A program made the translations under genes and the position numbers. A stretch of 64,000 bases of DNA from Oryzias latipes (lineage: Eukaryota > Chordata > Actinopteri > Beloniformes > Adrianichthyidae). This document shows, in pieces, positions 36,326-64,000 of this stretch. Under the pieces are notes generated by a model. The model was not told the origin of the DNA. It saw nothing but the letters and a program-made list of their open reading frames with translations, and did not search any database. The stretch spans positions 8,769,983 through 8,833,982 of the forward strand of contig NC_019859.2 of NCBI RefSeq assembly GCF_002234675.1. Direction: 5' to 3'. How positions within the stretch are numbered: the stretch's first letter is position 1; each line of letters begins with the position of its first letter.

Positions 36326-36604
36326 AAAAGAGAGAGGCTCTGCACAGGAACGAAGAGAAAAACGTCACTTAAAGGTTTTTGCAAACATGTTCCTATTTTC
36401 TGCCCAACAGTTACAAAAGAGCATTAATGCAACTCGAAACACTTACCTTGAAAATTTATAACACTGCTGTTTTTATGGAAAAAAATATGTTTGATTTCTC
36501 TTAAAGCAATAATTTAAGGGACAGTGGAAAACAATTTCATAATCCAGGAAGAAACAACATTCAGTGTATTAATAGAAACTGTGGGTTCTTCCTCTACCAT
36601 ATAT

Positions 36605-36793
36605 GCCAAGTATGGAAGCATCTCGGTCTCATATTTCGAGATTAAAGTCTGTACCGGAAATTCTTTTTCATTTTCGCAATAAAGCTGCTTTCATTGACTC
36701 AAAAATAAAATGAAAAATCAATCCGCGAAAATGAAAAAGCATTTCCAGTATAGACTTATTTTGAATTATGAGACACGTGCTTCCATAGCCAAG
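36605..36793. mobile_element. Foldback element with 6-bp target duplication
   Basis: Arms 36611-36677 and 36725-36787 are imperfect reverse complements over about 63 bases, beginning TATGGAAGCA and ending TGCTTCCATA, with a ~48-base loop. GCCAAG flanks both sides (36605-36610 and 36788-36793). No coding; transcription would give a long hairpin. Confidence 0.8.
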
Positions 36794-36795
36794 CA

Positions 36796-36845
36796 AACAA
36801 ACAACCAACCAACCAACCAAACAAACAATCAAACAAAACCAAAAA
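36796..36845. repeat. CAAA/CAAC microsatellite
   Basis: Imperfect AAAC and AACC units in a run just beside the foldback element. Confidence 0.75.
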
Positions 36846-38142
36846 AACAGTTGTTTTGGATTTTTGGAGTTCAAATAAGTACAACGTTAGAGGTCCTTTG
36901 TAGATTGGGAGGTGAAACTCTCTTTACTTTGTTCCACCCAGCCACTGGTGACATATGGTTGGGTGCGTGTGGAAAAGCATTTATAATGCCCATCCTACCT
37001 CTGGCTTCATATGCACTTTGGATGAAATCAGAGATTAACCATTCAGTGCATATGTGTCTATGATTTATGCATAATTGAGATAATGGAATTTAAAAGAATA
37101 AATGTTTGTTTTCGTGCAGTCTCTGGGTTCATCAAATTTTCCTTTTTTTAATTTAGTAACTTGACTCAGCTAGATACAACTGGATGAATTTAATTTTTGA
37201 ATTAATCTATATGAATGTCTTTAAATGTCTGAACTACATAGAAATGCAGCCAAAATGCAGGCTGACACGGACAGCAGATTTTCTGATTGGTTAACATTTT
37301 CTTTGTGCTACATAGCTATGCTATCATACTTCACTAATTCAATCTACTACCACAAAACTCCCTTCTTTGTAATTAAATGTACACACTCAGAAACTTAGAT
37401 TACATTTTAAAAGCCTCAGATTGACATACTGTCCCTGAAACTTAATTTGCTCATAATCTGCAGCCACATTTAATAAAAGTCCTCAAAATAGGGTTATCCA
37501 TTTACAAACAGGGAAAAATTATTTAATTCAGATCAACAAGTGCAAGTGTCAATCTTCTCGCTAAAAAAGAAAAAAACACTTCAATTTGCAGAATTTTAAC
37601 TAGTTTAGTACCTTTAGTCTAAATACAGCAACAACTGACTTCCTTTATTTTCATTTCCTCATTATAGACTATTTAGGAATAATTGTCTATAATAAATGGA
37701 AAATTGCTCAATTCTAACTGAAAGTTAAAGGCTAGTTTTCTATGGTTCACCAGTTTAAACTCAAAATACCAGCATAAGTTAAAGTCTTTTATTCCAATCC
37801 TTCATTGTTGTAAGATCTAAACAGTTGTGTGTTTGTGTAGTTTTAGAGGATAAAAGTAAACAGTCAAGCATAAATAAACTGTAACAAAACAAATCTCCCT
37901 CAATCTGTCACAGTCAGTCATGCAGTTCAAAAGCAAAGCAGAGCATTTACTGTAGTAAACTCACAAAAGTGGTACAATTTTTTGTGTTGACCACCAGACC
38001 CGTGAGAACAATGATACATTTTAATAATACACTTAATAAAACCCTGTTGGATTGTTTATAAACTATTTTTGTTTCTTCATAACTTCAACAGAACGGTGTT
38101 GGAATGGATCGGTCATTTTCATGATAGTTTTTTTGTCTTCCA

Positions 38143-38156
38143 GCGCCATCTGCTGG
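38143..38156 (-). promoter_or_regulatory. Candidate CTCF site
   Basis: On the minus strand the bases read CCAGCAGATGGCGC, an exact fit to the vertebrate CTCF core CCASYAGRKGGCRS. It lies between mal and pgap4, just upstream of a possible pgap4 first exon. Motif evidence only. Confidence 0.5.
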
Positions 38157-39054
38157 TCGGCGGTAGCATGCCATGTTACGGCCGTACGCGCAGCTTTACG
38201 GCAGTGTGCTGCTGCTGGGCTCCTGATGGTTTGTACGAACATGAAAGCTGGCGTCGAACAGCAGGAACTCCACAGCTCTATGTAAGTAAAAAAAAGATCT
38301 GTTTTAAAAGTTGGGAACGACGATTTCCGACCAAAGATCGCAACGGCTGATCTGTAACTTCCTGCGCACGGAGAGGTTTTGTCTTTTGATCTAAAAAACG
38401 ACCGTTTTGTAACTGTCACGTTTAAAAATGAAGCGACTGACGTTACGATTTGACAGAATTGAGCAGAATCGCCGTCTTTTGGCGTTTAACAACCATTTTT
38501 AATCTGAAGAGAAGCGTTTAAAAGTCGACCATCTGTCCCTGTTTTCGACACACAAAACACCACACAGACAGTTCCTCATTTATTCCACCCAAACGTTCTA
38601 ACTGTGTTAAAAAACACGTCACCTGAATTTATAAACAAATGTTTAGGCTGGTAAATTTGTACACTGTACTAAACGCAGGAAGTCTGTCTTCGACATTTAA
38701 TTGGTTTGCAGGTTCTCCCAGCGTTCCTTTCTTATGAAGTCACTCAGACCAGTTAGAGTTTTCACTTCTGCAACCGTTGCCATGTTGAAAAAACATGACG
38801 TCAACTAACGGTGGACTTTCTAGAAAAAGAGCAGGGGCGGGGAAAAAAAACATGGGCGGAAGTTGGGTGGGACAGGTGTCCGAGCACCTCTGACTATTCT
38901 TTCAGGGGTCTTACTACAAGGTTTCAAATAATAAGTTATGGCCGTAACAGAATTTCCACCTTAACCCTTAACTACTAAAAAACTTTATAGTGCTGGACTA
39001 TGTTTTGTTTTGCTGGATTTTAAAAGCACTTTGACACCATGCTCACTACTTTAA

Positions 39055-39249
39055 CCCTTGTGCTATCCTAGGCACTTTAACATTGGGAGTTGGGTCATCT
39101 AGACCCACTAGACAGTGCTCTGAACCATTTTTCTTCAATGATTTGTGATCTTCACTGGTGTCCATGGATTACATGAAATCTATCCACCTTTATCATGGTA
39201 GGGAGAACATGTTATAGTAAGGGTGGGGTCATCTAAGATAGCACAAGGG
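39055..39249 (+). mobile_element. piggyBac-like MITE family B, intact, 195 bp
   Basis: CCCTTGTGCTATCCTAG to GATAGCACAAGGG with exact TTAA on both sides (39051-39054 and 39250-39253), the target duplication of piggyBac elements. Non-coding; presumably mobilised by an autonomous relative elsewhere. Confidence 0.87.
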
Positions 39250-39559
39250 TTAAAAAAAATATTTTTATGGCAAATGAGTGTTCTCTTTGTGAATCCACTT
39301 TGTTTTGATGATACAGACGTGGCTCATTTAAAAAAAACACATTTAAATACATTTTTTTTCACAAGAATTGTTCAAACCCATGGTGGTCTAGATTCGCCAA
39401 TCTAGTGAGCATCGATGCACATTGGTTTTTCGCAGAGACTTCTGGGAAATTTGTAGGGCACCGGATGTTGGAATTGTATATTCGGACAGCACTACAAAAT
39501 GACGAACGCACTATAAAGTACACTACTATTTTAACTTGTTTATTGTTTTTAGCATTTTG

Positions 39560-39632
39560 TGATTTTATTGTGTTTTACTTTTGAATCTGTACAGTGTCTT
39601 TGGGTGTCTTGAAAGGCGCTTTTAAATAAAAT

Positions 39633-39701
<69 letters not shown>
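39560..39701 (+). mobile_element. L2-like LINE tail expanded into (ATT)n
   Basis: TGTCTTTGGGTGTCTTGAAAGGCGCTTTTAAATAAAAT is the 3' end of an L2-type element. It runs directly into about 23 ATT units (39633-39701), as if the tail repeat had grown. Confidence 0.75.
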
Positions 39702-39703
<2 letters not shown>

Positions 39704-39857
39704 ACTTAGTAGTGAGTAGTTAAGGAATTATGATGTTGTGTCCAAATTCCCTTACTGCTCACTAATCCCTGAAAGTGCCCTGGATACACATAGTTTGTAT
39801 ATAGATAGTCGATATCTATTGATCAATCAATCCACATCTATCTATTGATTGATTGAT

Positions 39858-39858
39858 T

Positions 39859-39916
<58 letters not shown>
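39858..39916. repeat. (GATA)n microsatellite
   Basis: About 15 units, preceded by a few GATT units; reverse complement of the larger TATC tract 51 bases downstream. Confidence 0.95.
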
Positions 39917-39917
<1 letters not shown>

Positions 39918-39967
39918 CTCCTAGCAAGTTAGTGGGAAAAACCCCCACAAAAATTAGCAGATTTTTG

Positions 39968-40270
<303 letters not shown>

Positions 40271-40271
<1 letters not shown>

Positions 40272-40608
40272 CCTCCATTGGTCTTATTTTCTCATACTGA
40301 AGGTCATAAAAAAGGAAAAGAAACATGTAGAAATCCTGCTAACTACTAATAAACTAAATTTTATGGGACTATCTAGTGCCCTGGATTTTAAAAGCAATTC
40401 TTTTCTTTTTTAAGGCAGATGTTATTTGGACGTAATTTCGTGCAATCAAGCACAAAACCTGATGGAAAATCGTCTTGATTGCACATATTCTTGTGGTCGC
40501 ACTGTTTAACTGTTAACTAATTTTCAGCTCTTACTTTCTTTTGAAACAAAAGCCTCAAAGAAATATTAGAACTGCAGCACATTAGTAAAAGCTCTTTTTA
40601 AACTTTGC
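40271..40608 (-). repeat. ~340-bp interspersed repeat with TATC flank (copy 2)
   Basis: Inverted copy of 19917-20275 (see that entry). It abuts the CT/TATC tract on the side matching the GATA tail of copy 1, so the microsatellite belongs to the element or its favoured insertion site. Confidence 0.75.
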
Positions 40609-41166
40609 TGCCTTTGGAGTTTTGGTTTGACCATTGCACTGCAGAAACTTTTATTGCCATGCTGTATTTTAATGCTCCTTAGACTTTAAACATGTAGTTT
40701 CAGTTTTTTTACAGCTCCGTTTGTTTTTGTAAAGGCTCTTTTTATTTTTAGCCTTGAGGCTTTTAATCTCAGCAGCTGCTGGATTGTTTCTGGGCGTCTC
40801 TTTCGCAAAAGCGACATGTTTCGCTCAACTATAGTAATCTGACTCAATCTGAAAGAATGTGTCTGAGGTTAATCTTTCCTGCCGAAGATTACCTGGATCA
40901 GGTGTGATCAGTCAACCAGTCCGCCGCTGTAGAAGTGAATGTAAGAAAATGTGCAGTCAAAACAGCGGGGAAAAAAATGAACTGAAAATTCGAATCAGAT
41001 TTAAAAAAACTAAAATAAAGAAACAAGAAGCTGGAATAACAAAACGTGTTTGAATAGTTTTATTAACAAACAGAGAAGGTGTTTGACCTGTGAAAGGAAA
41101 GCGTTTCAAAGTTAGAATCGAATTGTCAAAAGAATTTCCTTTTTGCTTGGTTTGACGTTTACTTTC

Positions 41167-42190
41167 TACGACAGAGTTTTAGGGCCACCAAAAATATGTA
41201 AAAAAAAAATTAAAATTACGAGATTTTATCTCGTAAAATCTCGTAATTTTGCGAGAAAAAAGTAATAGATTAACAAGGAGAAAACACCGAAGTTGTCTGT
41301 TTTTTGGAGCGTAGCTTGAAGATTAAATATGTGGAGCCTTTTGTGAAGCTTTATTTCCGGATTATTATAGGTGTAAAACAAAGAGATTCTGAACCTTTTG
41401 GCGACTCAAAATCAGATTATTGTCGGTGGAGCCGGCTTTCTGGGGTTCAGTGTCAGTAAAGCAGAGTTTCATCTCTAAAATAAAGAGCTCAGAAACACGT
41501 TTGGGTGTAGAGAACCGCTGCAGCCTTTATTTTCCTTTTCATTCACATAACCTGAAGTTTATTTGTCACATTACGTCATGAACCTGTCATCAGATCCGAA
41601 CGCCAATGCGGAAGTAAACAGTGTTCCATACGCCCACTCCTCCAGATGGAACCTCCGTTTCAACATAAAACAATAAAGAGGAATGAAAATAGTCTGTTAT
41701 ATTAGCATTACAACGTTGAAAAAGGCAAAAGTGCTCCTCCTCGGACGGAAGCGTCACACAGACGTAGAGATCTGGTCTTTGGTGGAGGAAGAAAGGATTG
41801 AAGTGGAAAGCTGCTGGGATACCGATGTCTTCATCAAGGGGTTGCAGAGATCCTGCAAAACAACCATTAATAAATAAAACATTCATAAATCGTAAATCAA
41901 ACAAATGAGCTTCCAGACATTTGGAACGTTATCAATAAACATTCAGCTCACCTGTTCAACTGAGTTTAGTCGGTCTGCTGCGGCGCGGCGTTCACCTGCC
42001 GCTCTGCATGTTCACTTCCACTTTGATCGTAAATTTACGAGTTTTTTCTCCTAAATTTACGACTTAAAATCTTGTAAATTTACGAGTTTTTTTCTCATAA
42101 ATTTACGATTTTTTTATCTCCTAAATTTACGATATAAAATCTCGTAATTTTACTTTTTTTTTTTTGTAGTGGCCCTAATACTCTGTCGTA
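41167..42190. mobile_element. DNA transposon, about 1.02 kb, 22-bp inverted ends
   Basis: Left end CGACAGAGTTTTAGGGCCACCA at 41169. Right end is the reverse complement of CGACAGAGTATTAGGGCCACTA, finishing at 42188: 20 of 22 match. TA lies on both outer sides. Inside each end are palindromic sub-repeats of TCGTAAATTTACGA type (41217-41262 and 42026-42150). The ~750-bp middle shows no recognisable transposase. It ends about 150 bp before the acceptor of the pgap4 coding exon. Confidence 0.75.
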
Positions 42191-42475
42191 ACTTTCTGTT
42201 TGGCGTGTTGCTTGTTTGTGATTTGGGCTTTAAATGCAGTTAAAAAATAGTGATGCGCTCAACTTTGTGTAAAAATGATAGTTTTTGCAATAAAACTCTT
42301 TTTTTTTTTAAAACTTTGTTTTCTTTTTCCACAGATGTGAGCGACACAGACTGAGCTGAAACTTCCACGTCTCTTGTTTCTGAGCAGAGGTTCCAGGTTT
42401 CACCGCCTCGGGTCCTCTTTGTTTACATCCAAAGACTTTGGAACCGAGTCTGCTCGTCTGCCATCAGATTCATAA

Positions 42476-43657
42476 ATGGTTGCATGCAGGACTTTCCCCT
42501 GCCAGTACCTGCGATGGTCCAGAACTGCGACCCAAGCCCTCATCCTGTCAGTGCTCACGTTTTGCGTGGTTCTTCCTCTGTGCTGCCAGCACCTGCTGTA
42601 CTCTTACTACTTCCTGCGGTTCATGTACCTGGACTCCATGAGCGATGTCGCCCTTGGCGACAGCCTCCATCAAGGTCAGGAGGCTCTGCGCTTCTGGGAA
42701 AACAGCGCCGCCCCACCCAGCTTCAAGGACATGAGCCACAATCCAGAGGTGCTGGTTACCGTGGTGACAGCCAGGAGGAGGGAGGCGCTGGACTTCCACT
42801 ACCTCCTGCGGGTGATGCGGCAGCTTAGCGACATCCTCGGAAGCTGTGGGCGGCGCCGATGTGCTGAGGTGCTGCTCTGCGACGTGGAGAGTAGCTCTAT
42901 GGAGAACGAGGACGCCAAACTGCTGGAGAACCACTTTAAGGTCATCCGGCGCTCCTCTGAAGAGCAGAACCTCCAGGATCAAGTCAACACCTTCGAGAAG
43001 GAGAAGCGGGACTACGTCTTCTGTCTCCGCAAAGGATGGGAGCTGGTTAGGCCCAAAAACGTGATCGTCCTGGAGGACGATGCTCTGCCCAGACAGGACT
43101 TCTTCAAAGTTGTGAAGGACCTGCTGTCCCGCCGGTTTGCCCTCCAGACTCTCTACATAAAGCTTTATCACCCCGAGAGGCTGCAAAGATACTTGAACCC
43201 AGAACCGTACCGGATCTTGGAGTGGGTGGGGCTGGGTTTGGTCTGCGCAACAGTTTTCCTCTGTCTATTGCCTTACTGGAATCCTTTGTCTTTCTCCTTC
43301 ACTCTGTCACCCGCCCACCTCGTCTTCTTCACCCTCTACTTCATGCTTGCTGCTGAGATGCTGGGGAGGCACTACCTCTTAGAGGTGCGTAGAATCTCCC
43401 CCCAGCTCTATGCGGTCTCCCCAGCCACAGAGTGCTGCACTCCTGCCATGCTCTTCCCCGGAAACTCCTCCCTCAGAGTGGCGGAGTTCCTGGATGCCTC
43501 GTTCTGCGTCAGAGGGAACGCCAAAGACATGGTTCTGTACCAGATGGCCCGGACCACACCCGGGGAGCGGTCTCACAGCGTGGAACCCAACCTCGTCACT
43601 CACATTGGAGCCTATTCTTCAGTCAGACCCAATCCGGTCCGGCCCAAACTCATCTGA
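42476..43657 (+). CDS. pgap4: GPI N-acetylgalactosamine transferase PGAP4 (TMEM246)
   Basis: Golgi enzyme that adds the GalNAc side branch to the first mannose of GPI anchors. One uninterrupted coding exon, 393 aa (human 403). The start is fixed by an in-frame TAA directly before the ATG. Residues 20-42 form the N-terminal membrane anchor. A glycosyltransferase-A half follows, with FEKEKRDYV and VLEDDALP; E200-D201-D202 is the DxD-like metal motif. Next is the family hallmark KLYHPERLQRY..NPEP..ILEWVG, then a tandem membrane hairpin (about 248-265 and 279-296) that splits the catalytic domain. The last part has GRHYLLE, ATECCTPAMLFP and VEPNLVTHIG. An acceptor (tttttccacag) at about 42334 suggests at least one 5' untranslated exon upstream. 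A 1-kb DNA transposon ends about 290 bp before the start. AATAAA lies at 44199. Confidence 0.95.
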   Translation: MVACRTFPCQYLRWSRTATQALILSVLTFCVVLPLCCQHLLYSYYFLRFMYLDSMSDVALGDSLHQGQEALRFWENSAAPPSFKDMSHNPEVLVTVVTARRREALDFHYLLRVMRQLSDILGSCGRRRCAEVLLCDVESSSMENEDAKLLENHFKVIRRSSEEQNLQDQVNTFEKEKRDYVFCLRKGWELVRPKNVIVLEDDALPRQDFFKVVKDLLSRRFALQTLYIKLYHPERLQRYLNPEPYRILEWVGLGLVCATVFLCLLPYWNPLSFSFTLSPAHLVFFTLYFMLAAEMLGRHYLLEVRRISPQLYAVSPATECCTPAMLFPGNSSLRVAEFLDASFCVRGNAKDMVLYQMARTTPGERSHSVEPNLVTHIGAYSSVRPNPVRPKLI

Positions 43658-46600
43658 CAGAACCTGAGGAAGGTGACACTGTTTCACACATATCTCATTT
43701 TCTCACACTGGTTTGAACAATGTGAACTTTTGTTGGTCTGGAGTTTTTATTTTTTATTTTTATTTTTACTTTTTGCAGGTTTGGGTGCTTTAGATTTTCC
43801 CAGAGTTGCTTTGTACGTTTTACAAACCACACCTGAATATTTGGAAGCAAAAGAGTTTTTGCTAAACTTTGCTTTGACCTTTCTGAAAATGTTCTTCACT
43901 AGCAGCTCATCAGAAGCCATCTGTGAGGTTCGATCCAGGGTTTATATCTTTATGCTGTAATCTTTTGATAATCATTTGAGGGAACTTTCAGTTCAGGTTG
44001 TCTGGATTTTGCTTTTCAAACCAAAAAAAAATGTCTTTAAAGCCACTTGTTTCTGAAATGTTAGCTAATCGTGTTGAAGCGATAAAGATGCACTTTGATT
44101 ATTATTATTTTTGTTTAATGCTAATGCACATTTGAAGTTGTTTGCATGATAACTAGTGATGGACAAAAGAAGACAATAATATATTATAGATCATAGGTAA
44201 TAAAGACAAAATCTTGTTAGAAACACGTAGAACATGAGTTTAAGGCTTTTTCACCCCTGAAGTAACTGAACAGGAACATGTGACGCATAAAACACTGCCA
44301 TACTACTTTGTTGGAGAATACTGACAGCACTTTACTATTTATGCAACAACATTTAAAACCCAACAACCTTCGTTTGAACTCCAACACTTTCCTGTCAGCC
44401 GTCAGGAGCTGCAGTGGAAGGAAAAGGCTGCTCGACCCTTTAAATCAGCTACAAGATAAAGGATGAAAGTCGAAAAGGGAAAGCTAATACTTTAAAAAAC
44501 TCCCTTAAAAAATTCTTAAAATGCTGCCAGAAATGCTTAAAAGGTTACATAGAGAATATTATGTAAAAAATCAAGAAAAATCTCGTAAATGCCCCCAAAT
44601 ATTATGTAGAGTAATCTGCTAAACACACCGTTGACTGCATAAATAACACAAAAATTATTGAATTTGTTATAAAATAAATTCAAACCTAGCTAACTTTTCT
44701 TCTTGAAAATCTTGAAACATGCTCAGACAAAAACTAAATGCTTTTTCTTAATAGGAATGTTCTTTATTCCCCCGATCAAGCAGAGTGACGACACATCAAT
44801 CATTTCATCAAAATATTAATAATGCAAATCTTTTCTTTTTTCTGTTTGGACTGTTTCTTCACACCACACAACATGTTTAAGTCCATAATCTTCCTCAAAA
44901 CTACACTTTATATGTACAAAAATGGTAAAAGGATTTTCTCCTTTTTGAATCCGTTAAATGTTTTTATAATCAAAAATAAATATTGTTTCAAAATCAGACA
45001 GTTTACTTACAGATTTTGATTCCATCATAAACATGTTTGATGTTCAGACACCGCAAAATCTGTTTGTTGTGTAACTGTTTTCCTTATATGACGAGAATAA
45101 AACGCCAAAGTGCCCAAACTTTAAAACAATAAACTACAGAGAAAACTGTTAATGTATCACTGAATGTGCCTCTGATGTTTTGACTTTCTGTGAAATGATG
45201 TTCAAGATTTATTAATAAAAAGTTCAAGAGTTGTGCTGTTGGAAATGGATTTCTTTAAACCTTTTTATGGCCAAATTAAGAATAGAAATGTGGTTTTATT
45301 TCATGAAATGGGAATATTAAAATTTTTATAATTTGTATAACTTTGATTTCCTCTCAGTGGTCAGAATGAGTTTAAACATACCCGTCTGGACTGTTGAGTT
45401 TCAGAATCACGTGCAGACCAGAATTTTTTTTCCTGCAGCTGAAGGACTAAATAATGCCAGCTGGGATTAGATGAAAGCTTCAGCCCGTCTGCTCTGAGAG
45501 ACACACGCACACATCTTGTCAGAGGAAATGAATCCTATAGGCTTTAAATCCCAACGAGCAAAACTGCAGCAAATCAGGTTATTTCTGAGATGGTACAACT
45601 GTCTGCATCGTCGGGGGGTAGACTGAGGTATTTGGGGCCCAGGGCAAACAGCATGGGGTGCCCCACTTCAACTCTAGTTTTGTTTTAAATTTTATATGTA
45701 CTTTTAAAATATATATATTTTCTAGTGGAATTTTAAATTCATAGACCAAAACAACACTATCAGTAAATACGATGACATTAAGACTATCATAAACAGAATC
45801 TACAAGAAATATGAATATATAAATGAAAGCAGTCATGATAAAATGATAAATGGCAATGGCACCCGATACGGATCTTTTCTGATTTCAGGAGCAAAGCAGG
45901 GTCAAGTCTGGTTAAACCTCAAGTAAGTGGATGTACCTGGGAATACTAGGTGCTGTAAATCAACTCAACCACGTGGGGGCGCTTTCTGGTGATTTTGCCA
46001 AACACCCGGTCCCAAGTCTGAGTGAAAGCAGAGGGTTGGGTCAGTGAAGACTTCAATCTGAAGGTGGGAGTTATGAGAAAACATACAGGAAAAAGACTCA
46101 AGCTGGAGAAAAAAAGAAGAAGAATACAAAAAATACGGGCACGTAAGTCAAGACATTACTTAAATAAATATGAACTAAATTAATATCTAAATCTTGAAAC
46201 AGAATTGGAACAGAGTAAAGGGGAACCAAGCAACAACACTCTAAAATATAGAATGAAATTAAATATTCACTCTCACCATTAACTTAGGTGATATTTTCTA
46301 TGTACATCAGACACTTCATAAAATAATGACAAATTAATTTAGATTCAGATTTCACTGTTAATGTTTTGATAGTTTTCAAAAAACTGTGGCCTTGTTTGGT
46401 ATAAACTTTATTGATTTGATTCAAATGTCTAGATATGAAGGTTTTCATCTTCCGGATTTGAGTTTAGCATTAATCATACTCATTTTACCGGTATGTTTTG
46501 TCTGAAATGACTCCAAACATCGCTTCTATAAATTTCCGTTATTCTGCAGCTGCGAGTCACATGATTGCTTGTGATGCCTTCATGGTGTCAGATTGAAATC

Positions 46601-47100
46601 AGGAGAAAAATAAGTTTGACCTATAGTAACACGTAGCAGAGAGAAAAAAACAAAACAAAGATATTTTGGTGACTTATAGTGTTCGAAACTTGTTACATGT
46701 CAAAGACTGTAAATATTATGCTAACGTGTTTCTTTTAATCTAACATTTTTTACATCTAAAAGTTGAAAGAATCAAACCACGTTGCCTTTAACGTCCTCGT
46801 TTCCGGCGGCAATTTAAAGCAACTGAGTTGGTGGTTTATTAGAGCAGCGCTAACAGAAACCCTGAATATAGGAGAGACAGTCTGAAGTTGGGATGACAGA
46901 AGTTTACCAAGTGGCTTTGCAGCACACAGGAAAACCTCTAATGCGTTTCCCGGAAGATGGATGGCTACTTTTTTATCAGTAAATGTCAACAAGAAGCGTG
47001 AAAATCTGTTCTTCATCCTCCGGACACACAACACAACCCCTAAAAGTTTGGAAACTTTTGAAGAGCTCCGAAGTTTTGGGAAGAACCGTGTTGCGCAGAA
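43658..47100. other. pgap4 3' end and upstream flank of tpcn3
   Basis: pgap4 3' untranslated region with AATAAA at 44199-44204, then AT-rich DNA. No mobile element or further gene recognised. The 46940-47100 stretch directly before the tpcn3 ATG is probably its 5' untranslated region. Confidence 0.5.
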
Positions 47101-63509
<16,409 letters not shown>

Positions 63510-64000
63510 AAACAGCTTCCACTTTTATATAGTTTTACTCATACTGTACCAAACATACTGACGCTTATCCTGTGCAATGGGACAACTGTTGGATCAGGTC
63601 ATTTCTAGTATTATTTTTTTTTTCATATTTTTGTGCCGCATTTCTGTGGGACACACAGATAAACACTGTTTTTCACATAAAGAGTACTTACACAGATGTT
63701 GATGGTGGACATTTTTAATGGCAGTAGAAGAAGGAAAAAAAGCAAATTTCAGGCTTTATCTGATTCTCAACTAAAAGTATCCCATTTTAATTTGAAGTAA
63801 TCATTTTGTTGTTTTGTTTTTTTTAGCTTATTGATTGTAAAAGTTTCAGATTAAAAGACGTAATACCATTGAGTATACAAACGGATTGAAATGATTACAT
63901 TTAAAATAAATATAAATAAAAATAAAGATATTTAAAGTCCAACTTTTTTTTAAACTAGTTTATCATGGATATAGTGGATTTAGTTTAAAAATGGGTAAAT
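63510..64000 (+). other. tpcn3: tpcn3 3' untranslated region
   Basis: AT-rich sequence after the stop codon with overlapping AATAAA signals at about 63904-63927. No other gene begins before the window ends. Confidence 0.6.

Noticed and set aside
42026..42150. Regularly spaced AATTTACGA repeats, CRISPR-like at first sight
   Set aside because: Palindromic units without distinct spacers inside a transposon end, in a vertebrate genome.
42548..43186. 212-aa open frame on the minus strand
   Set aside because: Shadow of the pgap4 coding exon; the plus-strand protein matches a known family over its full length.

Overview
This window is vertebrate nuclear DNA, almost certainly from a teleost fish. 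Genes are split into many exons, with introns as short as 71-118 bases. The interspersed repeats are of fish type (L2-like LINEs, Ty3/gypsy, Tc1, hAT-like and piggyBac-like MITEs). The gene set includes a third two-pore channel of the kind fish keep and humans lack. The species cannot be fixed from sequence alone; a percomorph such as a medaka relative is plausible.

Five protein-coding genes can be assembled from start to stop with a continuous reading frame over every splice junction. (1) slc29a2, equilibrative nucleoside transporter 2, + strand, 2374-12571, 12 coding exons, 446 aa. (2) A galectin-related gene (lgalsl-like), + strand, 16468-22166, 5 exons, 180 aa. (3) mal, a four-pass MARVEL raft protein, - strand, 27606-32504, 4 exons, 155 aa. 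(4) pgap4 (tmem246), the GPI-GalNAc transferase, + strand, one coding exon 42476-43657, 393 aa. (5) A two-pore cation channel, best match TPC3 (tpcn3), + strand, 47101-63509, 19 exons, 771 aa. These are separate eukaryotic genes, not an operon. They share membrane, transport or lipid-raft themes, but the sequence shows no functional link between them.

Between and inside the genes the window is rich in mobile DNA. Intron 9 of slc29a2 holds a nest of elements: an L2-like LINE split by a decayed Ty3/gypsy element, whose reverse transcriptase region is occupied by a LINE-type reverse transcriptase lying between the gypsy protease and integrase. Elsewhere there are an hAT-like MITE with an exact 8-bp target duplication, a four-copy MITE family with TTAA flanks, a family of about eleven copies with GACCCACTC ends, a foldback element with a 6-bp target duplication, a 1-kb element with 22-bp inverted ends, Tc1 relics, and an inverted pair of a ~340-bp repeat associated with GATA/TATC microsatellite.

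The strongest unusual gene-level signal is a minor-spliceosome intron (ATATCCTT...AC) in the channel gene, at the domain II selectivity filter (60570-60687). It is supported by frame, protein alignment and a U12-type branch-point-like motif. No CRISPR, tRNA or rRNA genes were seen.
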